Assembly: GCF_001613805.1 (NCBI RefSeq)
Contig: NZ_LPVY01000003.1
Coordinates: 1 to 64,000, forward strand
Source: Thalassospira lucentensis
GTDB lineage: Bacteria > Pseudomonadota > Alphaproteobacteria > Rhodospirillales > Thalassospiraceae
DNA length: 64,000 nucleotides
Reading direction: 5' to 3'
The translations under genes and the position numbers were made by a program. A model generated the notes under the pieces. The model had not been told where the DNA came from. It made no database searches and worked only from the letters and a program-made list of their open reading frames with translations. Positions 8,060-16,889 of the stretch are shown here, one piece after another. Within the stretch, counting starts at the first letter, position 1. Each line of letters opens with the position of its first letter.

Positions 8060-8536
8060 ATGAAGGGTGATCCCAAGATCATCGGTTATCTTAATCGCGT
8101 GCTGACCAATCAGTTGACGGCGATTAACCAGTATTTCCTGCATGCCCGTATGCTTCGCGACTGGGGCGTGGAAGAAATGGGCGAGTACGAATACAAGCTT
8201 TCGATCAAGGAAATGAAACGTGCCGATGACACCATCGAGCGCATTCTGTTCCTTGAAGGACTGCCCAACCTCCAGAATTTGAACAAGCTTATGATCGGCG
8301 AGAATGTCGAGGAAATCGTTTCCTGCGATATGAAGTTCGAACTGGCAAGCCTTCCGCTTCTGCGCGAGGCGATTACCGCCTGCGAAAAAGCCGAAGATTT
8401 CGTAACCCGCGATCTGCTGGTCAAATTCCTTGAAGATCAGGAAGAACATGTCGACTGGCTGGAAACAGAGCAGTGGCAGATCGAAAATGTCGGTATGCAG
8501 AATTACATTCAAAGCCGTTCTGGCGACGGCGACTAA
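8060..8536 (+). CDS. bfr: Bacterioferritin subunit with degenerate ferroxidase centre (heme-binding type)
   Basis: Ferritin-like iron-storage subunit of 158 residues, the normal bacterioferritin length. Compared with E. coli Bfr from memory, the heme ligand Met52 is kept (IKEMKRAD), but three di-iron ligands are changed: Glu18 to Gln (TNQLTA), His54 to Arg, and Glu127 to Gln (DQEEH). This subunit should bind heme at the dimer interface but is unlikely to oxidise iron itself. AGGAG precedes the ATG, and an upstream open extension lacks a ribosome site. The next gene, 21 bases downstream, encodes the complementary subunit, so a mixed 24-mer shell is likely. Confidence 0.92.
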   Translation: MKGDPKIIGYLNRVLTNQLTAINQYFLHARMLRDWGVEEMGEYEYKLSIKEMKRADDTIERILFLEGLPNLQNLNKLMIGENVEEIVSCDMKFELASLPLLREAITACEKAEDFVTRDLLVKFLEDQEEHVDWLETEQWQIENVGMQNYIQSRSGDGD

Positions 8537-8557
8537 TACAGCAGGAGCTTAAACGCC

Positions 8558-9049
8558 ATGAAGGGTAACAAGAAGGTTATCGACGCGCTGAACAAACAGC
8601 TTACGGCTGAATTGTCTGCTGCAGACCAGTACAACACCCACGCCGAGATGTATCTCGATTGGGGCTTGCATGCGCTTTATACCCGGATGCACCATGAAAA
8701 GGACGAGGAACTCGAACATGCAAAACGCCTGATCGAGCGTATCCTGTTCCTTGAAGGCGTGCCCGATACCGCGTCGCGCAGCCCGATCAAGATCGGCAAA
8801 ACCGTGCCCGAGATGATGAAAAATGATCTTGAGCACGAATATCATGTGATCGATCTTCTGAAAAAGGCGATCAAACTTGCCGAGAAGGAAGAGGATTACC
8901 AGACGCGCAATATGCTGACCACGCTGCTTGATGACAGTGAAGAGGATCACGCATATTGGCTGGAACAGCAAATCCGCCTGATCGATATGATGGGCCTGCC
9001 GAACTATATCCAGTTCCGCGCTGTGGGCGAACCAAACCCGCACGCCTAA
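8558..9049 (+). CDS. bfr: Bacterioferritin subunit with intact ferroxidase centre, no heme ligand
   Basis: Second bacterioferritin subunit, 163 residues. The ferroxidase ligands are present: Glu18 (TAELSA), Glu51 and His54 (ELEHAKR), and Glu127/His130 (SEEDH). The heme ligand position 52 is Leu instead of Met. It is therefore the iron-oxidising partner of the preceding heme-binding subunit and is probably cotranscribed with it. An AGGAG site precedes the ATG, and a terminator follows at once. Two-subunit bacterioferritins of this kind are known from Magnetospirillum and Neisseria. Confidence 0.92.
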   Translation: MKGNKKVIDALNKQLTAELSAADQYNTHAEMYLDWGLHALYTRMHHEKDEELEHAKRLIERILFLEGVPDTASRSPIKIGKTVPEMMKNDLEHEYHVIDLLKKAIKLAEKEEDYQTRNMLTTLLDDSEEDHAYWLEQQIRLIDMMGLPNYIQFRAVGEPNPHA

Positions 9050-9071
9050 GGTCGATACTTGTCATCAAAAG

Positions 9072-9098
9072 AACCCCGGCATTGTCCGGGGTTTTTCT
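9072..9098 (+). terminator. Intrinsic terminator after bacterioferritin pair
   Basis: The 8-bp stem AACCCCGG / CCGGGGTT with a 6-base loop is followed by T-rich sequence, 22 bases after the second bfr stop. Confidence 0.88.
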
Positions 9099-9155
9099 TT
9101 TTATCCGATGTTTGGTGATGAATTGATAATGCAAAATCAATTCGCCAGTTTCCGC

Positions 9156-9186
9156 TTGACCTTCCAGTTGCTGGAATCTCTATGGT
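9156..9186 (+). promoter_or_regulatory. CueR-type copper-responsive promoter
   Basis: A TTGACC -35 (9156-9161) and a TATGGT -10 (9181-9186) are held apart by exactly 19 bases. The spacer contains the perfect dyad TTCCAG-TTG-CTGGAA (9162-9176). An overlong 19-bp spacer with a central dyad is the hallmark of MerR-family activators such as CueR. The regulator is encoded right after copA, so this is almost surely the copper-induced promoter of the module. Confidence 0.82.
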
Positions 9187-9213
9187 CGCCCATATCAAGT
9201 TATTGACCATGGA

Positions 9214-11706
9214 ATGGTGATCAGAATGGACAGGCGATCAGAAGCCGATATTCCCGAAAACGATGGCAACGGTGCGCCCGGTGCAGTGAAAGCCGTACGC
9301 GAGGGATTGAAAGACGAAGTTACCCTGCAGATCGGTGGTATGAGCTGTGCATCCTGTGCCGGGCGAATTGAGAAGGCACTTGCTAAGTTGCCCGGCGTAT
9401 CGTCCGAGGTGAACCTTGCGCTGAATTCTGCGCATATCACCTTTGATCGTGATCAGACATCTGTGGGGAAACTTGCCGACACCATTCGTTCCGCAGGATA
9501 TTCCGTGGCGGATGAAAGCCGGTCCTTTGATATTGATGGCATGACCTGTGCCAACTGCGCGCTTCGTGTGGAAAAGGCATTGGGCAAATTGCCCGGCGTT
9601 ACCGAAGCCAGCGTCAATTTCGCGCTGGAACGTGCCGATATCCGCACCTTGCCCGGGCAGGTGGGGGATGCGGATGTCATTGCCGCGGTTGAAAAGGCTG
9701 GCTATCACGCAGTTTCTCGCAACAAGTCCAACCCAACCGACGGGCAGCAGGATTCCGATAAAACCGGTTTTGATAAATCGCTTCTGTGGTTGGGCGCGTC
9801 AATCGTCCTGACAGCGCCACTGGTTGCCCAGATGATCTGGATGTATCTGGGGGTCGATTTTCATTTGAAACCGTGGGTCGAACTGGCCCTTGCGACGCCC
9901 GTGCAATTCCTGATCGGGTGGCGGTTCTATCGCGGTGCATGGATGGCGTTGCGCAATGGCAGCGCCAATATGGACGTGCTGGTCGCCCTTGGTACATCGG
10001 CTGCCTATTTCCTTAGCCTGTATAACATGCTGGTGGCCGGTCATGGCGGGAAGACGCATCTTTATTTCGAAGCGTCGGCTGCGATCATCACCCTGATCCT
10101 TGCCGGTAAGATTATGGAAGAGCGCGCCAAACGTGGTGCGTCGGCCGCCATTCGTGAACTGATGGCATTGCGTCCTCGTCGGGCCCGCAAACTTGTTCAG
10201 GCCAAGGGTGAAATTGAAATCGATATCGCCGAGCTTGTTATCGGTGATATCGTCCGGGTATTGCCTGGTGAACGGGTTCCCGTCGATGGCAAGGTTTCGG
10301 GCGGTGAAAGTGAGCTGGATGAAAGCCTTATCACAGGTGAAACGCGCCCCGTGGCGCGTGTGCCCGGCGATACGGTTGTCGGTGGTGCGGTCAATGGCAC
10401 CGGGCGGCTGGATATTGAAGTGACTGCAATCGGCGAAGATACAACCCTGTCACGGATCATTCGGCTGGTTGAACAGGCGCAAACCGGAAAGGCACCGGTT
10501 CAGAAACTGGTCGACAAGGTGTCCGGGATTTTTGTGCCGGTGGTTATTGTGATTGCCTTGGTTACCTTTGGCGGGTGGCTGTTTTTCGGTGCAGGTATTG
10601 AGGCATCGATTGTTGCCGCGGTTTCGGTTCTGGTCATTGCGTGCCCCTGCGCATTGGGGCTTGCAACGCCAACCGCACTGGTGGCCGGGACGGGGGCGGC
10701 TGCCAAAAGCGGTATTCTGATCCGCAACTTCGATGCGCTGGAACAGGCGCATAACGTCGATACCGTTATTTTTGATAAAACCGGTACTCTGACAGAAGGC
10801 ACGCCTACGGTTCGCGATATCATTCCCGGAGAAGGAACAGATAAAACCGAGCTGCTGCGTATGGTCGCAGCCGTTCAGGCCGCGAGTGAACATCCGCTGG
10901 CACGTGCCGTTGTCGATACGGCACGGAAACAGGGCGTCAAAGTTCTCGATATCACCGACTTCAGCAGCAAAACGGGTGCCGGTGTTCAGGCAATGGTCGA
11001 GGGCCATAAAGTCGTGATCGGGAGTGAGACAATGCTTGCCGATCTTGGTATAGCGTTGCCGGAGGGCGGTCTTGCCCGGCAGATTACCGATCACGAAGGT
11101 CGGGGCCAGACCGTTATTCTGGCGGCGATTGATGGTCGTTTTGCCGGGTTCATCACACTCGAAGACCGTATCCGTGCCTCTGCAAAGCAGGCGATTTCCG
11201 ATCTGAAAGCGCGCGGGATCACCAGCATCATGCTGTCTGGCGATAGCGAAGATGTCGCTGCCTATGTTGCGGGTCAGCTTGGACTGGAACAAGGGCGCGG
11301 TCGCATTCGCCCGCAGGACAAGGCGCGGGAGGTCGAAAAACTTCGCAAAAACGGTCGCCATGTCGCGATGGTTGGTGACGGCATCAATGATGCACCTGCA
11401 TTGGCAGCGGCCGATGTCGGCATTGCCATGGGTGGTGGGACAGATGTTGCCATGGAAACGGCGGGTATCACCCTGATGCGATCTGATCCGGCACTGGTCG
11501 CCGGTGCGATTGATGTATCGATCTCGACCCGGCGCAAGATCGCACAAAACCTGTTCTGGGCTTTTGCCTATAACGTTATCGGCGTTCCTTTGGCGGCGTT
11601 CGGTATCCTTAGCCCGGCGATTGCAGGGGCTGCGATGGCGCTAAGCTCGGTCTCGGTTGTCAGCAACTCGTTGTTGCTGCGCCGATGGAAAGTACGCGGA
11701 GAATAA
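9214..11706 (+). CDS. copA: Copper-exporting P1B-type ATPase
   Basis: Inner-membrane pump that expels Cu(I) using ATP. The 830-residue protein has two N-terminal metal-binding domains (GMSCASC, Cys45/Cys48; GMTCANC, Cys112/Cys115), the actuator TGE loop (SLITGETRPV), the membrane metal site Cys477-Pro-Cys479, the phosphorylation motif DKTGT (Asp521), SEHPLA and the hinge GDGINDAPAL. This is a full-length, intact CopA. ATG at 9226 (MDRRSEAD) is an alternative start. It lies directly behind a CueR-type promoter, and its stop is followed two bases later by cueR. Confidence 0.95.
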   Translation: MVIRMDRRSEADIPENDGNGAPGAVKAVREGLKDEVTLQIGGMSCASCAGRIEKALAKLPGVSSEVNLALNSAHITFDRDQTSVGKLADTIRSAGYSVADESRSFDIDGMTCANCALRVEKALGKLPGVTEASVNFALERADIRTLPGQVGDADVIAAVEKAGYHAVSRNKSNPTDGQQDSDKTGFDKSLLWLGASIVLTAPLVAQMIWMYLGVDFHLKPWVELALATPVQFLIGWRFYRGAWMALRNGSANMDVLVALGTSAAYFLSLYNMLVAGHGGKTHLYFEASAAIITLILAGKIMEERAKRGASAAIRELMALRPRRARKLVQAKGEIEIDIAELVIGDIVRVLPGERVPVDGKVSGGESELDESLITGETRPVARVPGDTVVGGAVNGTGRLDIEVTAIGEDTTLSRIIRLVEQAQTGKAPVQKLVDKVSGIFVPVVIVIALVTFGGWLFFGAGIEASIVAAVSVLVIACPCALGLATPTALVAGTGAAAKSGILIRNFDALEQAHNVDTVIFDKTGTLTEGTPTVRDIIPGEGTDKTELLRMVAAVQAASEHPLARAVVDTARKQGVKVLDITDFSSKTGAGVQAMVEGHKVVIGSETMLADLGIALPEGGLARQITDHEGRGQTVILAAIDGRFAGFITLEDRIRASAKQAISDLKARGITSIMLSGDSEDVAAYVAGQLGLEQGRGRIRPQDKAREVEKLRKNGRHVAMVGDGINDAPALAAADVGIAMGGGTDVAMETAGITLMRSDPALVAGAIDVSISTRRKIAQNLFWAFAYNVIGVPLAAFGILSPAIAGAAMALSSVSVVSNSLLLRRWKVRGE

Positions 11707-11708
11707 TC

Positions 11709-12092
11709 ATGAACATTTCCGATGCATCACGCGATAGCGGTCTTCCGGCAAAAACCATCCGTTATTACGAGGATATAGGCCTGATAAAACCGGGCCGTCT
11801 GGAAAACGGATATCGCGATTACAGCGACGAGGACCTGCACAAACTGCGTTTTCTGCAGCGCGCCCGTGGCCTAGGTTTTTCGGTCGAGGATTGTCGGGTT
11901 TTACTCTCGCTTTACGAGGATCGCAATCGGGCCTCGGCGGATGTGAAACAGATTGCCAAAACGCATCTGATCGAGATTGAACGCAAGATCGCGGAACTGC
12001 AAAGCCTTCAAAAGACATTGGCGCATCTGGTTGACGCATGCCAAGGCGATCACCGGCCACATTGCCCCATTATCAATGATCTGGCTGGATAG
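11709..12092 (+). CDS. cueR: MerR-family copper-responsive regulator CueR/HmrR
   Basis: Cytoplasmic Cu(I) sensor that activates copA by untwisting the 19-bp spacer promoter. The 127-residue protein has the MerR helix-turn-helix (MNISDASRDSGLPAKTIRYYEDIGLI), a dimerisation helix, and two cysteines near the C-terminus spaced as in CueR (C-x7-C in DACQGDHRPHCPI). The start is two bases after the copA stop, so the two are cotranscribed and the module autoregulates. The cysteine spacing separates it from SoxR and from MerR/ZntR regulators. Confidence 0.92.
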   Translation: MNISDASRDSGLPAKTIRYYEDIGLIKPGRLENGYRDYSDEDLHKLRFLQRARGLGFSVEDCRVLLSLYEDRNRASADVKQIAKTHLIEIERKIAELQSLQKTLAHLVDACQGDHRPHCPIINDLAG

Positions 12093-12123
12093 CCTGTTCA
12101 GCATGAAAGAAGGAAGAAGTTCG

Positions 12124-12600
12124 GTGAAAAAGAAGTCGATTTTCGCCATCGGCGGAGCTCTATCTGCAATCTTCGTGATTGGTTTGGTCGTTTATGGCAA
12201 CAGCCAGACAGAAGATGCCAAACAGGTACGTTTGCTGCCTGATGATTTGCAATTGGTGGCAATGGGCAAGAAAATCTATGATGTCAATTGTGCGTCCTGC
12301 CACGGACGCGATTTCAAAGGCGAGGCTAACTGGCGTGAACGGCGCGATGACGGGTTGTTGCCGGCACCACCCCATGACGAAACCGGTCATACGTGGCATC
12401 ATCCGGATGACTTGCTGTTTGCAATGACCAAGTATGGTCCGGCAAAGATGATCGGCGATGGCTATCAATCGGCAATGCCGGGGTTCGAAGATGTTTTGAC
12501 CGACGAGGAAATCATTGCGTCGCTGTCTTATATCAAAAGCCGCTGGCCTGAAGAAATCCGGTTGCGTCATGATCAGATCAACCAGTCGGCCACGCAGTAA
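12124..12600 (+). CDS. Membrane-anchored or exported c-type cytochrome of the copper module
   Basis: A small monoheme cytochrome c of about 158 residues. The N-terminus is a lysine-rich signal/anchor (KKKSIFAIGG... hydrophobic to about residue 25). The heme motif is CASCH (residues 56-60), and a Met in YQSAMPGFEDVL is a plausible sixth ligand. I prefer the GTG start with AAGGAAG upstream; an ATG seven codons earlier (12103) is possible. It follows cueR by 31 bases and is probably part of the copper-induced transcript. Such cytochromes recur beside copA in alphaproteobacteria, but their role (electron transfer to a copper oxidase or periplasmic copper handling) is not settled. Confidence 0.82.
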   Translation: MKKKSIFAIGGALSAIFVIGLVVYGNSQTEDAKQVRLLPDDLQLVAMGKKIYDVNCASCHGRDFKGEANWRERRDDGLLPAPPHDETGHTWHHPDDLLFAMTKYGPAKMIGDGYQSAMPGFEDVLTDEEIIASLSYIKSRWPEEIRLRHDQINQSATQ

Positions 12601-12613
12601 TGCCAACAAAACA

Positions 12614-12645
12614 AAAGGCCCGGCGATAACAGCCGAGCCTTTCTG
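12614..12645. terminator. Bidirectional terminator between cytochrome and histidine kinase genes
   Basis: The 11-bp stem AAAGGCCCGGC / GCCGAGCCTTT has one mismatch and is flanked by A-rich and T-rich runs. It separates two converging genes and can serve both. Confidence 0.75.
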
Positions 12646-12661
12646 ATTTCTAACGGTAGAT

Positions 12662-13774
12662 TTAAACGCGGGGCAGGGTGATCCGCACCGTCGTGCCCTT
12701 GCCAAGGTCGCTTTCGATGCTAAGCCGACCGCCATGCAATTCGACCAGAAGCTTCGCCAGCGGCAGGCCAAGACCCGTACCGGCACTTTCCTTGACCCCC
12801 GAAGGATGCAATTGTGAAAAACGGGCCAGTGCGCGGGGAATGTCATTCGGGCTCATACCGACACCATTGTCCTGCACCGCAAAGCAGATTTCGTCATCCA
12901 GTACCGTCAATGTCAGCGAAATCTGGCCCTTGTCGGGGGTGAACTTGGCCGCATTACTCAGGATATTGATCAGGATTTGTTTCAGTTTCAGCCGGTCGCA
13001 TGGCATCACCAGCGGTTTTTCTGGCAAATTCAGGGTCAGTTTATGATGCCGTTTCTTGATATCGTCGCGAACAAGCTTTGCTGCTTCCTGCGTCACGGAA
13101 CCGATGTCATCCTCGGCCAGTTGCAGCGCCATCGAACCGTTTGACAGTTTGGAAACATCAAGAACATTGTTCACGAGTTCCAGAAGGTGGGTTCCGGCCT
13201 CGTGAACATCTCGTCCGCAATCGCGATAGTTTTCGGAAAGCTCGCCCAGAACACCCTGCGCGATCAGTTCTGAGTTCCCGATGATAGCGTTAAGCGGGGT
13301 GCGCAATTCATGCCCCATATTCGCTATGAAGTCCGATTTCGACGCATTGGCATCTGACCGGTCGCGATTCTGTTCCATCAAGGTGCGTTCTGCCTGTTGC
13401 TGCCGGTCATTTTCCAGAAGCGTCATCAGGACCGCTGTGCAGGTTTCGCTTTCACGGAAATATTCCAATGGAGCAATGGAGAGATCGCACATATGGCTTT
13501 CGTTGCTGGCATTGACCAGCACGATATCCCCGCGCCACGTACGGCCTGATGCGAACACGTCGTCGATGTCATTGAGAAGTCCGGCAGACAGGAAGCCCGC
13601 CTTGCGCCCGATCATGCGGTCGCGGGCAACGCCGATCAGATTTGCCATGGCGTCGTTGCATTGCAGAACCTTGCCACTACGTTCGCAAATTACTGCGGCA
13701 TAGGGCAGTGCATTCAAAACAACCTGATCTGCCAATGGCGCGGTTTCAGCGTCAATCGGGGAGTCTGTGGTCAT
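12662..13774 (-). CDS. Soluble PAS-domain sensor histidine kinase (orphan)
   Basis: A cytoplasmic two-component kinase of about 370 residues with no membrane segment. An N-terminal PAS domain (about residues 16-120) is followed by a short coiled coil, the H-box FIANMGHELRTPLNA (His155), an N-box (NILSNAAKFT), G1 (DNGVGM) and G2 (GTGLGLPLA). No response regulator is adjacent. I chose MTTDSP because AGGGG lies six bases upstream; an ATG six codons earlier (13792) is also possible. The signal sensed is unknown. The H-box and catalytic regions look fully functional. Confidence 0.88.
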   Translation of the reverse strand: MTTDSPIDAETAPLADQVVLNALPYAAVICERSGKVLQCNDAMANLIGVARDRMIGRKAGFLSAGLLNDIDDVFASGRTWRGDIVLVNASNESHMCDLSIAPLEYFRESETCTAVLMTLLENDRQQQAERTLMEQNRDRSDANASKSDFIANMGHELRTPLNAIIGNSELIAQGVLGELSENYRDCGRDVHEAGTHLLELVNNVLDVSKLSNGSMALQLAEDDIGSVTQEAAKLVRDDIKKRHHKLTLNLPEKPLVMPCDRLKLKQILINILSNAAKFTPDKGQISLTLTVLDDEICFAVQDNGVGMSPNDIPRALARFSQLHPSGVKESAGTGLGLPLAKLLVELHGGRLSIESDLGKGTTVRITLPRV

Positions 13775-13813
13775 GTCGGCCCCTGGTCCCATCGTTATCC
13801 AGTAATCAATCGT

Positions 13814-15064
13814 TTAAAAACGGTCGATGCCCAGTCCGAGAAGCGAGATGTCAGGTGTGCGACCGTCGATCAGATCGGCAACCGCCTTTCCAGAACCACA
13901 ACTCATGGTCCACCCCAATGTCCCGTGCCCCGTGTTAAGATACAGATTATCATATTTGGTATCACTAATAACAGGGGCAGAATCCGGGGTTACGGGACGA
14001 AGTCCCGACCAGAACTCGATTGTCGACCGATCCCCGGAATTTGGAAACAATTCGAATGCCTTATCGGCAATCATCTTTTGGCGTCGTTCCGACATTCTGA
14101 GGTTGTAGCCGTCCAGTTCCGCTGTCCCTGCAGCCCGAAGCCGGTTTCCAAGCCGCGAATAGACCATCTTTACACTGTCGTCGATCAGGGCCACCTGCGG
14201 GGCGCCGTTATATCCCGTGGTATCAATGCTGATCGAATATCCCTTGCATGGGTAAACCGGCAAATGGATGCCAAGGGGCTTTAAAAGAAGCGGACTGTAA
14301 CTGCCAAGACACATAAGATAGCGATCACCGGAAATATCGCCCTGATCCGTGACGACGGCGGTAATGCGGCCCTGATCCTGTTTCAGTCCGGTGATGATGG
14401 TGTCGAGTTTGAATACTGCACCCCGTTGACGGCACCGGTCCGCCAGAAGTTCGGTAAATTTGCGTGCATCGCCGCTTTCATCGTCGGGCGTAAAACTGCC
14501 ACCGATGATTTTGGCATTGCTGTCGCGCAATGCCGGTTCGATTTCAAGGCATTCCTCGGCACTGACCATATGGCGGTTCAGGCCGAATTCCTGCATTTGG
14601 CGTGTTGCCTTTTCAACCGTTGCCAGCTCGTTCTCGTTGCGGCAGACGTGAAGAATACCCTGTTCAAGGTGATCATATTCAAGGCCAAGAGTACTGCGCA
14701 GGTCTTTCAGGCAGGCGCGGCTGTATGTCGCGACGCGCAATGCCTTTTCAAGGTTCTCGCGGGCCCGTTTGTCAGTGCAGTTGCGCAGGAAACGCAGGCC
14801 CCATGAAAACAATTGCGGGTCCCAGCGCATCCGGAACAGAAGCGGCGCTTCTTCGCGGCCAAGCCATTTCAGAATTTGTGCAGGGGTATGTTCATTTGCC
14901 CAGGGGGTAGCGTGGCAGGCGGAAATCTGCCCGCCATTGGCAAAGCTTGTTTCCTGTCCGGCGGCGTGCTGTCGATCAATGACCGTAACCTGATGGCCGT
15001 TTTCCAAAAGATACCAGGCCGCCGTCGTCCCGATGACTCCAGCGCCCATCACGACAACATGCAT
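13814..15064 (-). CDS. dadA: D-amino acid dehydrogenase small subunit (DadA-like FAD oxidoreductase)
   Basis: Oxidises D-amino acids to keto acids and passes electrons to the respiratory chain at the inner membrane. The 416-residue protein has the FAD-binding Rossmann fold at its N-terminus (VVVMGAGVIGTTAAWYL), the family opening QETSFANGGQIS, and a C-terminal FAD motif (NTGHGTLGWTMSCGSGK). GAGG lies about ten bases before the ATG. No alanine racemase gene adjoins it, unlike the classical dad operon. It ends about 40 bases upstream of the histidine kinase on the same strand. Confidence 0.9.
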   Translation of the reverse strand: MHVVVMGAGVIGTTAAWYLLENGHQVTVIDRQHAAGQETSFANGGQISACHATPWANEHTPAQILKWLGREEAPLLFRMRWDPQLFSWGLRFLRNCTDKRARENLEKALRVATYSRACLKDLRSTLGLEYDHLEQGILHVCRNENELATVEKATRQMQEFGLNRHMVSAEECLEIEPALRDSNAKIIGGSFTPDDESGDARKFTELLADRCRQRGAVFKLDTIITGLKQDQGRITAVVTDQGDISGDRYLMCLGSYSPLLLKPLGIHLPVYPCKGYSISIDTTGYNGAPQVALIDDSVKMVYSRLGNRLRAAGTAELDGYNLRMSERRQKMIADKAFELFPNSGDRSTIEFWSGLRPVTPDSAPVISDTKYDNLYLNTGHGTLGWTMSCGSGKAVADLIDGRTPDISLLGLGIDRF

Positions 15065-15223
15065 GCCGGAAAAGCCTCGTTGCAGATCGTTAAGTACGCG
15101 TTAGTCTCTGACTCGCGATTGCGTTTGCAATATACTGATCAGGAAAACAAATAGCTACCGGTGTCTGTTCGATTTTCGGATGATCGGGCAACTACCCCAA
15201 AGTACCGAATGTGACAGGTGAAA

Positions 15224-16681
15224 ATGTTCGAAATCCTGACCACCGAACAGATGTATGAAGCCGACCGCAAAACCATCGACGCCGGAACGGCTGGCGATGT
15301 TCTGATGGAAAATGCCGGTGCGGCCGTTGTTGCAGAAATCGTATCGCGCTGGACGCCGCGTTCCGTAACGGTGCTATGTGGTCCGGGCAATAACGGTGGC
15401 GACGGATTTGTTGTTGCCCGTCTGCTGCGTCATGCCGGTTGGTCGGTGCGGTTAGGATTACTGTGTGAAGCTGAAAAGCTTACCGGCGATGCCGCATTGA
15501 ATGCCGGGCGTTGGGACGGTGCGGTCGAGAGGCTTTCGCCCGCATTGCTGGTCGGGGCTGACCTGATTGTTGATTGCCTGTTTGGCGCCGGGCTCGCCCG
15601 ATCAATCGAAGGTGAACTTGCCGAACTGGTTTGTGCCGTAAATGCCTGTGGCGTGCCGGTTATCGCCGTTGATGTGCCAAGTGGTGTTGATGGTAACGGT
15701 GGTGAAGTGCGCGGCGTATCGATCAAGGCGGATGTGACCGTGACATTCTGTCGTTCAAAACCGGGGCATTATTTGTTGCCCGGTCGCGTTTTGTGCGGGC
15801 AGTTAATTGTCTGTGATATCGGCATAACCGATCAGACCATCCGCGATATTCGCCCGTCTTTGATGCGGAACGAGCCCGGTATCTGGCGGGCGGGAATACA
15901 TTGGCCGGGTGTTGACGGACACAAATATCATCGTGGTCATCTGTTGGTGGTGGGTGGTGCATCCATGACCGGGGCAGGGCGACTGGTAGCACGTGCGGCG
16001 CGGCGCGCCGGGGCAGGGTTGCTTACGGTTGTTGCTGATCCTTCGGCGCTTCCGGTCTATGCGGCAGACAGCCCGGGCATCATGACGGCCCCGATTGCCA
16101 GTATGGACGACCTTTTAAAGGATTGCCGCCACAATGCGCTGATCATCGGGCCGGGATTTGGTGTCGGCGATGAAACATGCAGTCGTATCATTCCGCTGCT
16201 GCATTATTGTCGGTGCACGGTTCTGGATGCCGATGCGCTGACAAGCTTTGCCGAACAACCAAGTACGTTGTTTTTCGCCATTCAGGGACCCACGGTCCTG
16301 ACGCCGCACGAAGGTGAATTTGCCCGTCTGTTTCCTGATATCGAAGGCGATAAGCTAAGTCGTGCGCGTGCTGCTGCCAAGCGAAGCGGGGCAACTGTCC
16401 TGATCAAGGGGGCGGATACGGTAATTGCCGCCCCCGATGGCCGGGCAGCAATCAATGCGATTGATGCGCCGTGGCTGGCAACGGCCGGATCGGGTGATGT
16501 GCTTGCGGGGATTATTGGCGGACTGATGGCACAGGGCATGGAAATGTTTGATGCGGCCTGCATGGGGGCGTGGCTTCATGCCCGCGCCGGGGCCGATCTT
16601 GGCCCGGGGCTGATTGCCGAAGATATCCCGGAACATCTGCCGGTTTTGCTGGGCGAACTTTGGCACGCATTGCCCGAATGA
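15224..16681 (+). CDS. nnr: Bifunctional NAD(P)HX epimerase / ADP-dependent dehydratase
   Basis: Repairs hydrated nicotinamide cofactors. The N-terminal half is the YjeF epimerase domain (GPGNNGGDGFVVAR, about residues 46-59), and the C-terminal half is the ribokinase-like dehydratase domain (ATAGSGDVLAGIIGGL). The fused two-domain form, 485 residues here, is the common bacterial arrangement. An in-frame GTG two codons upstream (15218) could also initiate; AGGTG overlaps it. It is transcribed divergently from dadA. Confidence 0.93.
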   Translation: MFEILTTEQMYEADRKTIDAGTAGDVLMENAGAAVVAEIVSRWTPRSVTVLCGPGNNGGDGFVVARLLRHAGWSVRLGLLCEAEKLTGDAALNAGRWDGAVERLSPALLVGADLIVDCLFGAGLARSIEGELAELVCAVNACGVPVIAVDVPSGVDGNGGEVRGVSIKADVTVTFCRSKPGHYLLPGRVLCGQLIVCDIGITDQTIRDIRPSLMRNEPGIWRAGIHWPGVDGHKYHRGHLLVVGGASMTGAGRLVARAARRAGAGLLTVVADPSALPVYAADSPGIMTAPIASMDDLLKDCRHNALIIGPGFGVGDETCSRIIPLLHYCRCTVLDADALTSFAEQPSTLFFAIQGPTVLTPHEGEFARLFPDIEGDKLSRARAAAKRSGATVLIKGADTVIAAPDGRAAINAIDAPWLATAGSGDVLAGIIGGLMAQGMEMFDAACMGAWLHARAGADLGPGLIAEDIPEHLPVLLGELWHALPE

Positions 16682-16889
16682 TTTAACAGATCGAACACAA
16701 ATGGTCTGTGTTCCTGTCATTAAGATGGGATTGGATCGACGGCTGGCGGAATGTCGCCGCGATCACAATATCAATGGCAGTGGATATCGCCCGAAATGGG
16801 CTGGAAACAAAATAATGTGAAACGCCAAGGCTGTTGCAAATGCGCGGTGGTTCTGCACGGAGCCGACACAACAGGTTTTGGAGAATGGG

